The notes: generated from the letters alone by a model not told the origin. A stretch of DNA of 64,000 nucleotides from Clostridiales bacterium UBA6114 (GCA_002423435.1 DIWE01000023.1:1-64000), one strand, 5' to 3'; shown: positions 51,500 to 59,812, numbered from the stretch's first letter. Numbers and translations: made by a program.

Positions 51500-52774
51500 A
51501 TGCTTATAATCCTTTTGTTTATCGTGCTTCTGGCGCTCGGTGCCCCGGTTTTTGTCGCTATGGTACTCGCATCTGTCGCATATATTTTGCAGACCGGCAA
51601 TCTGACTCTGTTTACCATGGCCGCGCAGCGCATGTATGCCAGCGTAAATTCATTCACTCTCCTCGCGATTCCCTTTTTTATATTTGCGGGGCTTCTCATG
51701 AATATGGCCGGGGTAAGCAGACGCCTGTTTTCGTTTGCAAACGCGCTGGTCGGCCATATAACAGGCGGGCTTGGACATGTCAATGTCGTGGCGAGCATGT
51801 TCTTCGCGGGCATGTCGGGGTCCGCGGTCGCGGACGCGGCAGGTCTCGGCACCATAGAGATAAAAGCAATGAAGGACGCGGGTTTTGACGACGGCTTCTC
51901 CGGCGCGATCACCGCGGCCTCGAGCACAATAGGCCCCATCATTCCCCCCAGTATACCGATGGTTCTTTTCGGCGGCCTTACCAGCGTATCCGTCGGCAAG
52001 CTGTTCCTCGGCGGCTTCATCCCCGGCCTTCTGATGGGCTTTTCGCTGATGCTGATGGTATATTTCATCGCCAAAAGGAGAAATTACCCCGTTTCCCCCA
52101 AGGCAAGCGGGAAAGAGATCTGGAAAGCGTTTTTGGATGCGCTGCCCTCTCTGCTCATGCCCGCGATCATCCTGGGGGGCATACTCTCCGGTTTTTTTAC
52201 CCCTACGGAGGCGGCTTCCGTGGCGTGCGCGTATGCGCTGTTTCTCGGCATATGCGTTTACAAGGAGATAACCAGGGAAAACCTGTGGCTTATGCTCCTT
52301 GAAACCATCAAAAATACCGCGCAGGTCATGGCAATCATCGCCGCCGCGGGCCTCTTCGGCTGGATAATGACTTATCAGGGGGTTCCCGCCGCAATCATAG
52401 AGACGATATGCGGCATGACGGAAAGCCGCGTCGTGGTTTTGCTGCTTATCAATGTCATACTGCTTATCCTGGGCTGTTTCATGGAAGGAAACGCGGTGCT
52501 GATCCTTACGGTCCCGATCATGGTGCCTATTGCGCAGCAGTTTGGAATAGACTTAGTCCATCTCGGCGTTGTGATGTGCCTGAATGTCATGCTGGGCACC
52601 ATCACGCCCCCTGTCGGGATGTGCCTCTATCCCGTTTGCACATTGGGCAACATAACGCTCGGCGTGCTGATAAAAGAAATCATTCCGTTTTTGATCGCGT
52701 TGATTGCGGCGCTTTTGATCGTTACATTCCTTTCTTCCCTGACTATGACTTTGCCCACGCTTCTGATGGGCTGA
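51500..52774 (+). CDS. dctM: TRAP transporter large permease (DctM type), cluster 2
   Basis: A 424-residue twelve-segment permease. ATG 51500, nine bases after GGAGG, is chosen over an upstream TTG that falls in the ribosome site. Motifs: GMSGSAVADAAGLG, GPIIPPSIPMVLFG and GIDLVHLGVVMCLN. It translocates the substrate with an ion gradient together with DctP and DctQ. Confidence 0.92.
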   Translation: MLIILLFIVLLALGAPVFVAMVLASVAYILQTGNLTLFTMAAQRMYASVNSFTLLAIPFFIFAGLLMNMAGVSRRLFSFANALVGHITGGLGHVNVVASMFFAGMSGSAVADAAGLGTIEIKAMKDAGFDDGFSGAITAASSTIGPIIPPSIPMVLFGGLTSVSVGKLFLGGFIPGLLMGFSLMLMVYFIAKRRNYPVSPKASGKEIWKAFLDALPSLLMPAIILGGILSGFFTPTEAASVACAYALFLGICVYKEITRENLWLMLLETIKNTAQVMAIIAAAGLFGWIMTYQGVPAAIIETICGMTESRVVVLLLINVILLILGCFMEGNAVLILTVPIMVPIAQQFGIDLVHLGVVMCLNVMLGTITPPVGMCLYPVCTLGNITLGVLIKEIIPFLIALIAALLIVTFLSSLTMTLPTLLMG

Positions 52775-52790
52775 CGGGAGGCGGTGTACA

Positions 52791-53279
52791 ATGATAATGC
52801 TTCATAAAATGCTTGGCAGGCTGTCGAAAACGCTCGAAATTCTTTCCGCGGCGGGCCTAATCGTATTGTTTGCCCTGATATATCTCCAGATGGCCGGCAG
52901 ATATCTCGGGCTTTCCAAGTTAGGCTGGACGGATGAGTTGGTCTCCTGCACCACCACATGGATGGTATTCCTCGGCACTTCGTACCTTACCGAGCGCGGC
53001 GGACATATATCGATCAACCTGTTTGCGGATTCTCAGCACGGCATCAGGAAAAAGCTGCTGCTTATGCTCATTCAGATGATTAATATCGTATGCGGCACAG
53101 CCATTATATACAGCGGCTACATATGGATTGGGCAAACGGCAAACAAGGTTACCCCCTATCTGCAGATAGAGTATAATATCTGGTATGCTGCCATCCTGGT
53201 ATTCGGCATATTGTCTACGTTTTTTTCGGTTTTCAAGCTGATCGATGCAGCGGCGGCGCTATTTGAAAGGGAAGCCTGA
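52791..53279 (+). CDS. dctQ: TRAP transporter small permease (DctQ type), cluster 2
   Basis: A 162-residue four-segment small subunit with YLQMAGRYLGLSKLGWTDEL and the TTWMVFLGTSYLTERGGHI region expected of DctQ. GGGAGGCGG precedes ATG 52791. The gene order DctP-DctM-DctQ differs from cluster 1 (DctQ-DctM-DctP), showing that the two systems are not a recent duplication. It ends the operon. Confidence 0.88.
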   Translation: MIMLHKMLGRLSKTLEILSAAGLIVLFALIYLQMAGRYLGLSKLGWTDELVSCTTTWMVFLGTSYLTERGGHISINLFADSQHGIRKKLLLMLIQMINIVCGTAIIYSGYIWIGQTANKVTPYLQIEYNIWYAAILVFGILSTFFSVFKLIDAAAALFEREA

Positions 53280-53328
53280 AAAATCAGAAAATATGCGGCA
53301 TACTTTTCTTGAGCCGGTTTCTTTTCGC

Positions 53329-53356
53329 TTGACAGCAGGTTTTTTTCCAGTATAAT
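53329..53356 (+). promoter_or_regulatory. Promoter of the ylmH-like gene
   Basis: TTGACA (53329-53334), 16 bp, TATAAT (53351-53356), about 130 bp before the ATG. Confidence 0.75.
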
Positions 53357-53488
53357 GCAGGCAAGGGACAATCCGCCTTGACGGTTGATGGCCCCCTGCC
53401 TGCCGCTGACCATAATAGCCCGGACTATTGGAATCGAAAAATGCATCAAACGGGGTTGCCGCGGGGCGACCATTGCGGAGTGAAATCT

Positions 53489-54241
53489 ATGACCGAATCC
53501 GACCAGCATTTGAAAAACAGATTTTTGGAGCTTGCCCATAGGGCCTTCAGCCGTGAATGTTACGTCTATTCCGAGTTTTTGACCACAGCCGAGCAGGATA
53601 TCCTGTGCGGTATGGCCTTTGACAAAAGCTCGGCGCCTTTTGCCTTAAAGGGCGGCTATGACGCGGCGGAGCGAAGGCTCGCCTGCTTCGGGGACGAGTC
53701 GCTTTGCGGGTATTCGGAAGACCCTCCCATCGTCTGTATCCGCATATCCCCGGTTTCGGAGAAATTCGCGGACGAGCTTACGCACAGGGACTTTCTCGGC
53801 TCCCTGATGGGTTTGGGTTTCAGACGGGCTGTCTTAGGCGACATGATCCTAAACGAAAACTCGGCCTACCTGTTTTGCCTCAACTCGGTTTCGGGCTATA
53901 TCGCAGAGCAGCTTGCGAAAGTCAGGCACACCGCCGTTCGATGCGCCGTGGCGCAGGCGCCGGATATCGCGGCAGCGCCGCCGGAGCCGATCCCGATCAA
54001 TATCGCGTCCGAACGCCTCGACGCCATGATTGCCGCGGTATACAAGCTTTCCCGGGATGAGAGCCAACAGCTGATTTCACAGGGAAAGGTGTTTGTCGAC
54101 AGCAGGCTTACGGAAAGCTTGAGCTTTTCCCCGAAAGCGGGCAGCGTGGTATCCGTGCGGGGCTTCGGACGCTTTCTCTATGAAGGGGTCGAAAGGGGAA
54201 CTAGGAAAGGCCGCCTCAAGGCCTCCGTCCGCGTATTCTGA
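53489..54241 (+). CDS. ylmH: S4-domain RNA-binding protein (YlmH family)
   Basis: A 250-residue protein with the YlmH N-terminal domain (RFLELAHRAFSRECYVYSEF, FLGSLMGLGFRRAVLGD) and a C-terminal S4 RNA-binding domain (about residues 175-245; ERLDAMIAAVYKLSRDESQQ). ATG 53489 is eight bases after GGAGTG; longer in-frame starts lie in the leader. YlmH proteins act on stalled 50S ribosomes in translation rescue. In many Firmicutes the gene sits in the ylm cell-division cluster, but here it stands alone. Confidence 0.85.
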   Translation: MTESDQHLKNRFLELAHRAFSRECYVYSEFLTTAEQDILCGMAFDKSSAPFALKGGYDAAERRLACFGDESLCGYSEDPPIVCIRISPVSEKFADELTHRDFLGSLMGLGFRRAVLGDMILNENSAYLFCLNSVSGYIAEQLAKVRHTAVRCAVAQAPDIAAAPPEPIPINIASERLDAMIAAVYKLSRDESQQLISQGKVFVDSRLTESLSFSPKAGSVVSVRGFGRFLYEGVERGTRKGRLKASVRVF

Positions 54242-54325
54242 CGAATGATTTGCGAGGTGTAATACCGCTTCTGGCTTGTCACCCGGTTCGATTAAACTGT
54301 CACCGCGTTTTTTGAGAGAAATATA

Positions 54326-54374
54326 AGCGAGTCTGCCGCAAATGCATATCAATGCATTTTGCGGCAGACCCGCT
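54326..54374. terminator. Long hairpin after the ylmH-like gene
   Basis: AGCG-GTCTGCCGCAAATGCAT pairs across ATCA with its complement to 54374, with small internal mismatches; T-rich DNA follows. A probable terminator, and comparable in length to the other dispersed hairpins although different in sequence. Confidence 0.6.
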
Positions 54375-54380
54375 ATTCTT

Positions 54381-54440
54381 TTACACCTGCTTTCAGCATA
54401 GAACCGATTTGTTATGCAAATAATTATTTGATAAAACGAA
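54381..54440 (+). promoter_or_regulatory. Shared upstream element, copy 1
   Basis: GCATAGAACC..ATTT..TATGCAAATAAT (54396-54424 and flanks) also occurs at 58530-58588 upstream of an unrelated gene. GCATA, 16 bp, CAAATAAT resembles a sporulation-sigma type promoter (sigma-E/F/G); CAAATAATTATTTG is also a 14-bp palindrome. Confidence 0.45.
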
Positions 54441-54463
54441 CAAAACACAAAGGGGAAAGCCAT

Positions 54464-55027
54464 ATGTCGTTTCGATCAAAGGCCGTTTTCAAATCTTTGC
54501 TGTTTGCAGCCGTATTGGCATTAAGCCTGGCGGGTTTTAGCGGCTGCAGCTTAGCTGAGCCGGATGGTTCCGCCGCTCAAAACAATTCCCGGGACGCTTC
54601 GGGAATATCAGCCGCGGAAAGCAATGATGCCGAAAGCGTTTATTCATCCGATGCTGTAAAGCAAAGCTTTACGGATTATATTGCGCTTCTGGGTCTTACA
54701 AGGGAGGAGCTTGTCCGCGCCTTAAATGAAGAACCCGTGTCCATCGACGAAGGGGGGCTGGAATTTGAAAGAGCCGGCATCAGAGTATGGTTTGACCCCG
54801 ACAGCTTTACAAAGGTCGAGCAGATATTTACCAATCGCAAAGATATCGACTTTAATGGGGCAAAAATCGGCGACCCGATCAGCAGGTTTAAAGAAGTGTT
54901 CGGGGCTCCGGTCAGTGATGAAAACGGGGACGCTCACTTCAAATACAACGATATCTTCTTATCAGTAAATTATGACACGGCGACCGAAACTACGGTTGCC
55001 GCCTATATCCTGAAAACCGATTTCTAA
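54464..55027 (+). CDS. Small lipoprotein, unknown function
   Basis: A 187-residue exported lipoprotein: signal peptide with lipobox SGCS (Cys about residue 27), a Ser/Ala/Asp-rich linker, then a domain (about 65-187) with ALLGLTREELVRALNEEP and GAKIGDPISRFKEVFG. These are two helix-turn repeats separated by strands, reminiscent of BamE/SmpA-like folds. AAAGGGGAAAG precedes ATG 54464. Family not recognised. It may be sporulation-controlled because of its promoter element. Confidence 0.6.
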   Translation: MSFRSKAVFKSLLFAAVLALSLAGFSGCSLAEPDGSAAQNNSRDASGISAAESNDAESVYSSDAVKQSFTDYIALLGLTREELVRALNEEPVSIDEGGLEFERAGIRVWFDPDSFTKVEQIFTNRKDIDFNGAKIGDPISRFKEVFGAPVSDENGDAHFKYNDIFLSVNYDTATETTVAAYILKTDF

Positions 55028-55055
55028 CGGCAGATGTTTTGCTGCCGTACGGGCA

Positions 55056-55601
55056 TCAGACGCCCGGCGGCAGCTTATCCTCCATCAGACTGCGAAGGTC
55101 CATGGCGTTTCCGTCTGCGACAAACGTACCGTCCCCGTTGGCATGAAACGTCCTGCGTTCCTTTCGCTCCTGATCGATCCATGCGCGCACCCCCTGCAGC
55201 ACGAAAATGTCGTGAGGCTCCAGATAGTCGGTTACGCGGCACTCGAGGCAGGCGAGGCACTCGGAGACCAGAGGGGCCTTTACCTCGGCCGCCGGCAATG
55301 CCGTCAGGCCGAATTCCCGGAACTTGTCCACCTTGGCGCCGGAGCAGTCTCCGATTTTGACCGTCTTTTCCGCAAGATCGATCGTCGGAATCGCAAGCAC
55401 GCATTCCTTTGTGTGCGTAAGCGCTTTAAAGGAATAATTCCACGGGCCGGTCGTCAGGGCGATCCGCGGGGTAAAATCCAGTACCATGTGCCATGAAATT
55501 GTCATGATATTATTTCTTTCCTTATCGTTTGTAGTGACCAGAATCACTGGTCCAGGCTCGATCAGCATAAACGCTTTTTCAATCGGAAGCTCCGTCAGCA
55601 T
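55056..55601 (-). CDS. Flavin reductase-like (flavoredoxin) protein
   Basis: A 181-residue FMN-binding split-barrel protein of the flavin-reductase family. NIMTISWHMVLDFTPRIALT, FVLAIPTIDLAEK-like VLAIPTIDLAEKTVKIG and CLECRVTDYLEPHDIFVLQG are typical of clostridial flavoredoxins, which transfer electrons through bound FMN. ATG 55601 follows AAAGGGGTGG. The gene is monocistronic and converges on the lipoprotein gene. Confidence 0.8.
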   Translation of the reverse strand: MLTELPIEKAFMLIEPGPVILVTTNDKERNNIMTISWHMVLDFTPRIALTTGPWNYSFKALTHTKECVLAIPTIDLAEKTVKIGDCSGAKVDKFREFGLTALPAAEVKAPLVSECLACLECRVTDYLEPHDIFVLQGVRAWIDQERKERRTFHANGDGTFVADGNAMDLRSLMEDKLPPGV

Positions 55602-55628
55602 AACGCCCACCCCTTTCTCATCATCTGG

Positions 55629-55768
55629 TATAATAACCGCTTGCGGTTATTATATCATAGCTGCAACGCAGCTTGTGATATATTGTCCGTCTTCGGCGGT
55701 TGCCGCGTAGGCGGCGAGCCGAAGGGACACAAAATCTCTGTATAATAACCGCTTTGCGGTTATTATAT
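55629..55768. repeat. Structured 110-bp repeat, third unit
   Basis: Same unit as 37511-37740: TTATATCATAGCTGCAACGC at 55650, then the CTTCGGC / GCCGAAG stem. It is bounded on both sides by the perfect palindrome TATAATAACCGC / GCGGTTATTATA (55629-55654 and 55741-55767). It lies between the flavin reductase gene and the membrane protein at 55823. Confidence 0.85.
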
Positions 55769-55822
55769 CATGTGCTGTATTTTTCCCGCGCTATTTTTTG
55801 TCGTTAAGAGGAACCATCCGAT

Positions 55823-56419
55823 ATGAAACAAAACGAGCGGAAACCGGCTTTTATAATTGCGGTTTTGTTTGAAATCATTTTTATCTATGCATCCGCCGTC
55901 AGTATCGCACAAAAGCAATGGAGCATTCTGGGCTTGTCGCTGGTTTCGATGATATGCCTAACCCTGCCCTTTATCATTGCGTATATTGCCGATAAAAAGA
56001 ATTTGGCGCTTCCCCCCGGCTTTCAATTGATCGCGCTGATTTTTCTTTTTCTCACTCAATATCTGGGAGAAATAAAAAACTTCTATAAGATATTCTGGTG
56101 GTGGGACCTGTTTCTTCACGCCGTATTCGGAAGCTACGCGGTGATCATTGCATTAACTCTGATAGAGGGTATTTTCATACGGGGTCTAAAAACCACAAAC
56201 CGGCGATTTCATCTTTTTGCCGCCCTGTTTGCGTTTTGCTTTTCCATTGCCCTCGGCACCCTCTGGGAGCTTTTCGAATTTGCATCGGATTTCCTGTTTA
56301 AGACCCACTTGGTCAAGGGCGGACTGGACGATACAATGACGGATCTTCTTGCAAAAATGCTTGCCGCCTTTCTTACCTCGGTTTTCTGTTATCTCCGCAG
56401 ATTGAAAACACGGCATTGA
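55823..56419 (+). CDS. DUF2238-like membrane protein
   Basis: A 198-residue protein with six membrane segments. The central LTQYLGEIKNFYKIFWWWDLFLHAVFG-like region (YLGEIKNFYKIFWWWDLFLH visible) and the later LGTLWELFEFASD plus DDTMTDLL are hallmarks of DUF2238/YjdF-like proteins. Asp, His and Glu within helices suggest a metal or proton role, but none is known. It appears monocistronic. Confidence 0.75.
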   Translation: MKQNERKPAFIIAVLFEIIFIYASAVSIAQKQWSILGLSLVSMICLTLPFIIAYIADKKNLALPPGFQLIALIFLFLTQYLGEIKNFYKIFWWWDLFLHAVFGSYAVIIALTLIEGIFIRGLKTTNRRFHLFAALFAFCFSIALGTLWELFEFASDFLFKTHLVKGGLDDTMTDLLAKMLAAFLTSVFCYLRRLKTRH

Positions 56420-56465
56420 GACGGACGATCATTGAAATCATACCTGTGCTCAGCCGCAAAAGAGG

Positions 56466-56498
56466 CCATTGTATTGCCTGGATATCATGATACAATGG
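56466..56498. promoter_or_regulatory. Inverted repeat over the nitroreductase promoter
   Basis: CCATTGTAT and ATACAATGG (nine bases each) are 15 bp apart, and TTGTAT/TACAAT fall where a -35 and -10 would lie. It could be a redox-regulator operator or simply the promoter. Confidence 0.4.
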
Positions 56499-56510
56499 TA
56501 GCGGAAAGGA

Positions 56511-57107
56511 ATGGTCGTAACTATGATCCGTAACGAAGTGCTTGATGCCATCCGCGCGCGCAGGAGCACGCGCCAGTTTCAGAAACGGCAGATTGAGCCG
56601 GAGCATCTCAATGCGATCCTTGAAGCCGCCACATGGGCTCCGAGCGGAAGCAACAGCCAAAGCTGGCTGTTTACCGCAATCCAAAACGAAGACGTCCTGG
56701 CAAAAATCAATGAACTCGTGCGCGAGGGGTTTCGGCATTACATTCCCGACGACGACTATCTCCCCAAGCACGCGGCCAAAGCTCGCGCCCAAAAGGAAAA
56801 TTACCATTTCTTCTACCATGCACCCACGCTCATCATTGCCTCCAATCGGCCAAACTACCAAAACGCCATGGCCGACTGCGCGCTTGCGCTTGAGAACATC
56901 TTTCTGGCAGCCCATTCGCTGGGGTTGGGCAGCTGTTACATCAATCAGCTGCACTGGCTCGGAAACGATCCAAAAGTGCGCAGTTATCTTTTCGAGCTGG
57001 GGATTCCCAAAGAGCACACCATCTGCTCGGCGGCTGCAATCGGATATATTGAAAAGGAGTCGAGCGCCCCGCAGCGCAAGGAGGGCACCATCCGTATTAT
57101 AAAGTAG
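56511..57107 (+). CDS. Nitroreductase-family protein
   Basis: A 198-residue FMN-dependent oxidoreductase with the NAD(P)H/FMN-binding RRSTRQFQKRQIEPEHL, ATWAPSGSNSQSW and LGSCYINQLHWLG motifs. ATG 56511 or ATG 56523 may be the start; the second gives the commoner N-terminus but lacks as good a ribosome site. Substrate unknown. It is the first of a closely spaced group with DUF503 and YwbE-like genes. Confidence 0.85.
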   Translation: MVVTMIRNEVLDAIRARRSTRQFQKRQIEPEHLNAILEAATWAPSGSNSQSWLFTAIQNEDVLAKINELVREGFRHYIPDDDYLPKHAAKARAQKENYHFFYHAPTLIIASNRPNYQNAMADCALALENIFLAAHSLGLGSCYINQLHWLGNDPKVRSYLFELGIPKEHTICSAAAIGYIEKESSAPQRKEGTIRIIK

Positions 57108-57158
57108 GTTTGCAGCACTCTTTGACGGACTGTACGTGATCGGAAAGGATAAAGCCAA

Positions 57159-57440
57159 ATGATGATAGCCACGGCGCAAATCAGGCTTTACGCCCCGTTT
57201 GTGCACTCACTGAAGGAAAAGCGTATGGTGGTAAAAAGCCTGATTGCAAAAACGCACAACAGGTTCAATGTTTCCGCAGCGGAGGTGGACGAGCAGGATA
57301 TCCACCAGACGATCGTGCTCGGAATCGCGATGGTTTCCGAAACGGTAAGCTTTGCGGACAGCGCGATGGACAAGGTGATCTCCTTTATTGAGCAAAACAC
57401 CGACGCGCAGATCACGGATATCCAGCGGGAATTCAGATAA
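57159..57440 (+). CDS. DUF503 (YlxP-like) protein
   Basis: A 93-residue protein with the DUF503 pattern: IRLYAPFVHSLKEKRMVVKS, then FNVSAAEVDEQDIHQTIVLG. Members are small ferredoxin-like-fold proteins, some near ribosome-biogenesis genes (for example ylxP beside rbfA). AAAGGA lies 11 bases before ATG 57159. Confidence 0.85.
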   Translation: MMIATAQIRLYAPFVHSLKEKRMVVKSLIAKTHNRFNVSAAEVDEQDIHQTIVLGIAMVSETVSFADSAMDKVISFIEQNTDAQITDIQREFR

Positions 57441-57452
57441 GGAGCCGATATT

Positions 57453-57653
57453 TTGGACGGACGGACAAGGGCAAATATCAGAATCGGCGCACTCGTCGAC
57501 ATCGTGCTGAAAAAGGATCAGCCGACGGGCGCGTTGACGCGCGGTCGTGTTAAACGGATTCTCACAAAAAGCCCGAACCACCCCCACGGCATCAAGGTCA
57601 TGCTGGAGGAGGGCGACGTGGTGGGCAGGGTACAGAAAATCCTCGGGGAATAA
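57453..57653 (+). CDS. YwbE-family protein
   Basis: A 66-residue basic protein starting at TTG 57453 after GGAG. RANIRIGALVDIVLKKDQPT and LTRGRVKRILTKSPNHPHGI match the YwbE (DUF2196) family, a small KOW-like beta protein of unknown role. It lies 12 bp after the DUF503 gene. Confidence 0.85.
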   Translation: MDGRTRANIRIGALVDIVLKKDQPTGALTRGRVKRILTKSPNHPHGIKVMLEEGDVVGRVQKILGE

Positions 57654-57712
57654 AATATTCCCTTTTCGCTTTTTGCGGCATAAAACATATCAATCCAAAA
57701 GAGGGTAGGAAC

Positions 57713-58384
57713 TTGATCAAACAGATTCTTTTTGATTTTGACGGTACCATCGTCGACTCAATGGGGCTTGCGTTGCAAATATTAAACGCCATGGCGGAAA
57801 AGCACCATTATAAAAAAGTGACCATGGAGGATGTACATACGCTTAAAAAAATGCCTGTCACAGAGCGTTTCAAGAAAATCGGTTTGCCGCTTTATAAGTT
57901 ACCGGGGATGTCCGTGGAATGCATGGCGATGTACCGGCATCGGATCCACGTCTTGAATCCTTTTGACGGGATCAGGGAGTTAGCGTTGTTCTTAAAAAAG
58001 GACGGATATGGTTTATCCGTCTTGTCTTCAAATTCGGTTGAAAATATCGCCGAATTTTTAAAGAGAAACGATCTGGAGATTTTCGACCATATCTTTTCCT
58101 CCAATAATCTGTTCGGCAAGGATAAATCGATCAAAAGGTTTATCGGTCAATTCGGTTTAAGAACAGACGAGCTCGTCTATGTCGGAGACGAGCTCAGAGA
58201 TATTGAAGCGTGCAAAAAAACAGCGGTGAAAGTCGTCGCGGTGACATGGGGGTTTGACCCTCTTTCCCTCTTGAAAAGCGGAGGACCCGATTATATTGCA
58301 AATACGCCGGAAGATATTGTTGCGGCGATAAAAAATATTCAGGCGGGCGATCGCATTGATAAAAAAGCCAGCATAATTTCGTGA
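57713..58384 (+). CDS. HAD-superfamily phosphatase, phosphoglycolate-phosphatase-like
   Basis: A 223-residue HAD hydrolase: nucleophile motif DFDGTIVDS (Asp9 and Asp11), LSSNS (motif II), Lys of the GKDKSIKRFI region, and VGDELRDIEAC (motif IV). The helical cap lies between about residues 18 and 80. It starts at TTG 57713 after GAGGGTAGGAAC. Substrate unknown. A long hairpin region follows. Confidence 0.85.
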   Translation: MIKQILFDFDGTIVDSMGLALQILNAMAEKHHYKKVTMEDVHTLKKMPVTERFKKIGLPLYKLPGMSVECMAMYRHRIHVLNPFDGIRELALFLKKDGYGLSVLSSNSVENIAEFLKRNDLEIFDHIFSSNNLFGKDKSIKRFIGQFGLRTDELVYVGDELRDIEACKKTAVKVVAVTWGFDPLSLLKSGGPDYIANTPEDIVAAIKNIQAGDRIDKKASIIS

Positions 58385-58393
58385 TCGAAGCCA

Positions 58394-58513
58394 AGTGTGA
58401 AAGGAGGCCTTTGATGCCCCCTTTCACACTGTAGGCAAAGCATCTATGGGGATTGTGAAGGGGTCGAAACCCCTTCACTTTTTTTGTCGGGCAACCGGCG
58501 AAAGCGCCGGTTG
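58394..58513. repeat. Hairpin repeat related to the 41.7-kb array
   Basis: 58394-58430 is a stem of AGTGTGAAAGG with its complement. 58430-58482 is about 87% identical to 41749-41801 (TATGGGGATTGTGAAGGGG shared), including the GTGAAGGGGT / ACCCCTTCAC stem with a changed tetraloop. A CCGGCG / CGCCGG stem follows. Confidence 0.85.
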
Positions 58514-58529
58514 TGGGATTGCAATGAGA

Positions 58530-58588
58530 TATAACCTGTTTTAGGCATAGGAACCATTTAATATGCAAATAATGATTCTCATAAACCG
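58530..58588 (+). promoter_or_regulatory. Shared upstream element, copy 2
   Basis: GCATAGGAACCATTT and TATGCAAATAATGATT match copy 1 at 54381-54440. It lies immediately upstream of the CBO0543 cluster and is probably its promoter. AATAATGATTCTCATA also resembles a Fur-type site by chance or design. Confidence 0.45.
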
Positions 58589-58604
58589 GGCAAGAAGGTG
58601 ACAC

Positions 58605-59168
58605 ATGTTTTTAACGGTTATGGAAATTCCCGCCGACGTAGGCGTTCAAAGGCATTTGACATCGATTCATATCGACGAGTGGCTGCGCGACGACGTGTTC
58701 CAGCTCAGATGGTGGCTCCTGCTCCTTTTGCTGGCGTCCTTTTTATATTTATGGTGGAGATTCGCCGACAAAAAAAGGCTGCCCGAGATTGTGCTCTATG
58801 CGGCGCTGACAACCATTGTTGTCATGGCCAAGGTTGAGTACGGGGAAGAACTGGTCCTTTGGGATTATCCGACGGATATCATCCCGATATTCCCGCCGCT
58901 GACATCATTAAACCTGATCAGCCTGCCGCTCATTTATTCGCTCGTCTATCAGCATTTCAGCACAAGAAAAGGTTTTCTGTGGGCCACCGCAATTATCACG
59001 GCAATTATTTGCTTTATTTTAGAGCCGCTCATGGCCTGGGCAAAGCTCTATGAGCTTCTCCATTGGAAATACTATCTGAATTATCCGCTCTACGCATTGA
59101 CGGCGATCATCGTCAGAGCGGCGGTTATCAAGATCTGCGGCATTACGGAAAAAGCCGGTCAACATTAA
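58605..59168 (+). CDS. CBO0543-family membrane protein
   Basis: A 187-residue protein with four or five segments. LWDYPTDIIPIFPPL, LPLIYSLVYQHFSTRKGF and ILEPLMAWAKLYELLHWKYY are the CBO0543-type core. The soluble N-terminus carries HLTSIHIDEWLRDDVFQLRW, closely matched in the next gene. First gene of a four-gene cluster that may be driven by the shared promoter element just upstream. Role unknown. Confidence 0.75.
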   Translation: MFLTVMEIPADVGVQRHLTSIHIDEWLRDDVFQLRWWLLLLLLASFLYLWWRFADKKRLPEIVLYAALTTIVVMAKVEYGEELVLWDYPTDIIPIFPPLTSLNLISLPLIYSLVYQHFSTRKGFLWATAIITAIICFILEPLMAWAKLYELLHWKYYLNYPLYALTAIIVRAAVIKICGITEKAGQH

Positions 59169-59187
59169 AATATAAAGGATGTCGCAC

Positions 59188-59760
59188 ATGCAAGTAATCG
59201 TATTGGAATTACATGAAGCAGCGGAGGTCCAATGGCGCCTGACATGCGTCCGCTTTGACGAATGGCTGCGAAACGACCTATTCCGCGCCCGGTGGTGGCT
59301 TCTTCTGCTGCTGTACATCGTGTGTGCATACGTATGGTGGAAAACGGTGGACAAAGCCAGATTGAAGGAAATCGTTCTGTACACGGCGCTGATCATCATT
59401 ATTATTTTGTCGCTGGACGAACTGGGCGAGGAACTGACCCTCTGGGATTATCCCGTAGATATATTCCCGCTGTTTCCGCCGATATCAGCCATCGATTTTG
59501 CATGCATGCCTCTTATATATTCGCTGATTTATCAGCATTTCAGGACATGGAAAAGCTTCACAATCGTGACTTTCGCGATGGCCGTTATTTTCTGCTTTAT
59601 CTGCGAGCCGATATTTGTGCTCCTGGGCATTTATCAGCCGCTTACATGGAAATACTGGTACGGGCTGCCGATCTATTTTTCCATGGCGCTGGGCATCAAA
59701 GCGGCGGTCATTCTGTTTTATAGAATCGCGGAAAAAGCCGGTGGGAAGGCGCCGACTTAA
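59188..59760 (+). CDS. CBO0543-family membrane protein, tandem paralogue
   Basis: A 190-residue paralogue of the preceding gene: RFDEWLRNDLFRARWWLLLL, LWDYPVDIFPLFPPI and MPLIYSLIYQHFRTWKSF align residue for residue, and CEPIFVLLGIYQPLTWKYWY matches the C-terminal core. ATG 59188, eight bases after AAGGA, is chosen. Gap to the previous gene 19 bp. A tandem duplication. Confidence 0.75.
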   Translation: MQVIVLELHEAAEVQWRLTCVRFDEWLRNDLFRARWWLLLLLYIVCAYVWWKTVDKARLKEIVLYTALIIIIILSLDELGEELTLWDYPVDIFPLFPPISAIDFACMPLIYSLIYQHFRTWKSFTIVTFAMAVIFCFICEPIFVLLGIYQPLTWKYWYGLPIYFSMALGIKAAVILFYRIAEKAGGKAPT

Positions 59761-59812
59761 AACACTGGGCACCCTGAAAGAGTGCCAAATAACGTATTTT
59801 AAAGGGATTAAA

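Noticed and set aside
58571..58586. Fur box
   Set aside because: Thirteen of sixteen bases match but copy 1 of the same element does not keep it, and no iron gene is nearby.
58194..58604. Minus-strand frame resembling one at 41.6 kb (PLHNPHR shared)
   Set aside because: The similarity comes from the shared DNA repeat, not from a protein.
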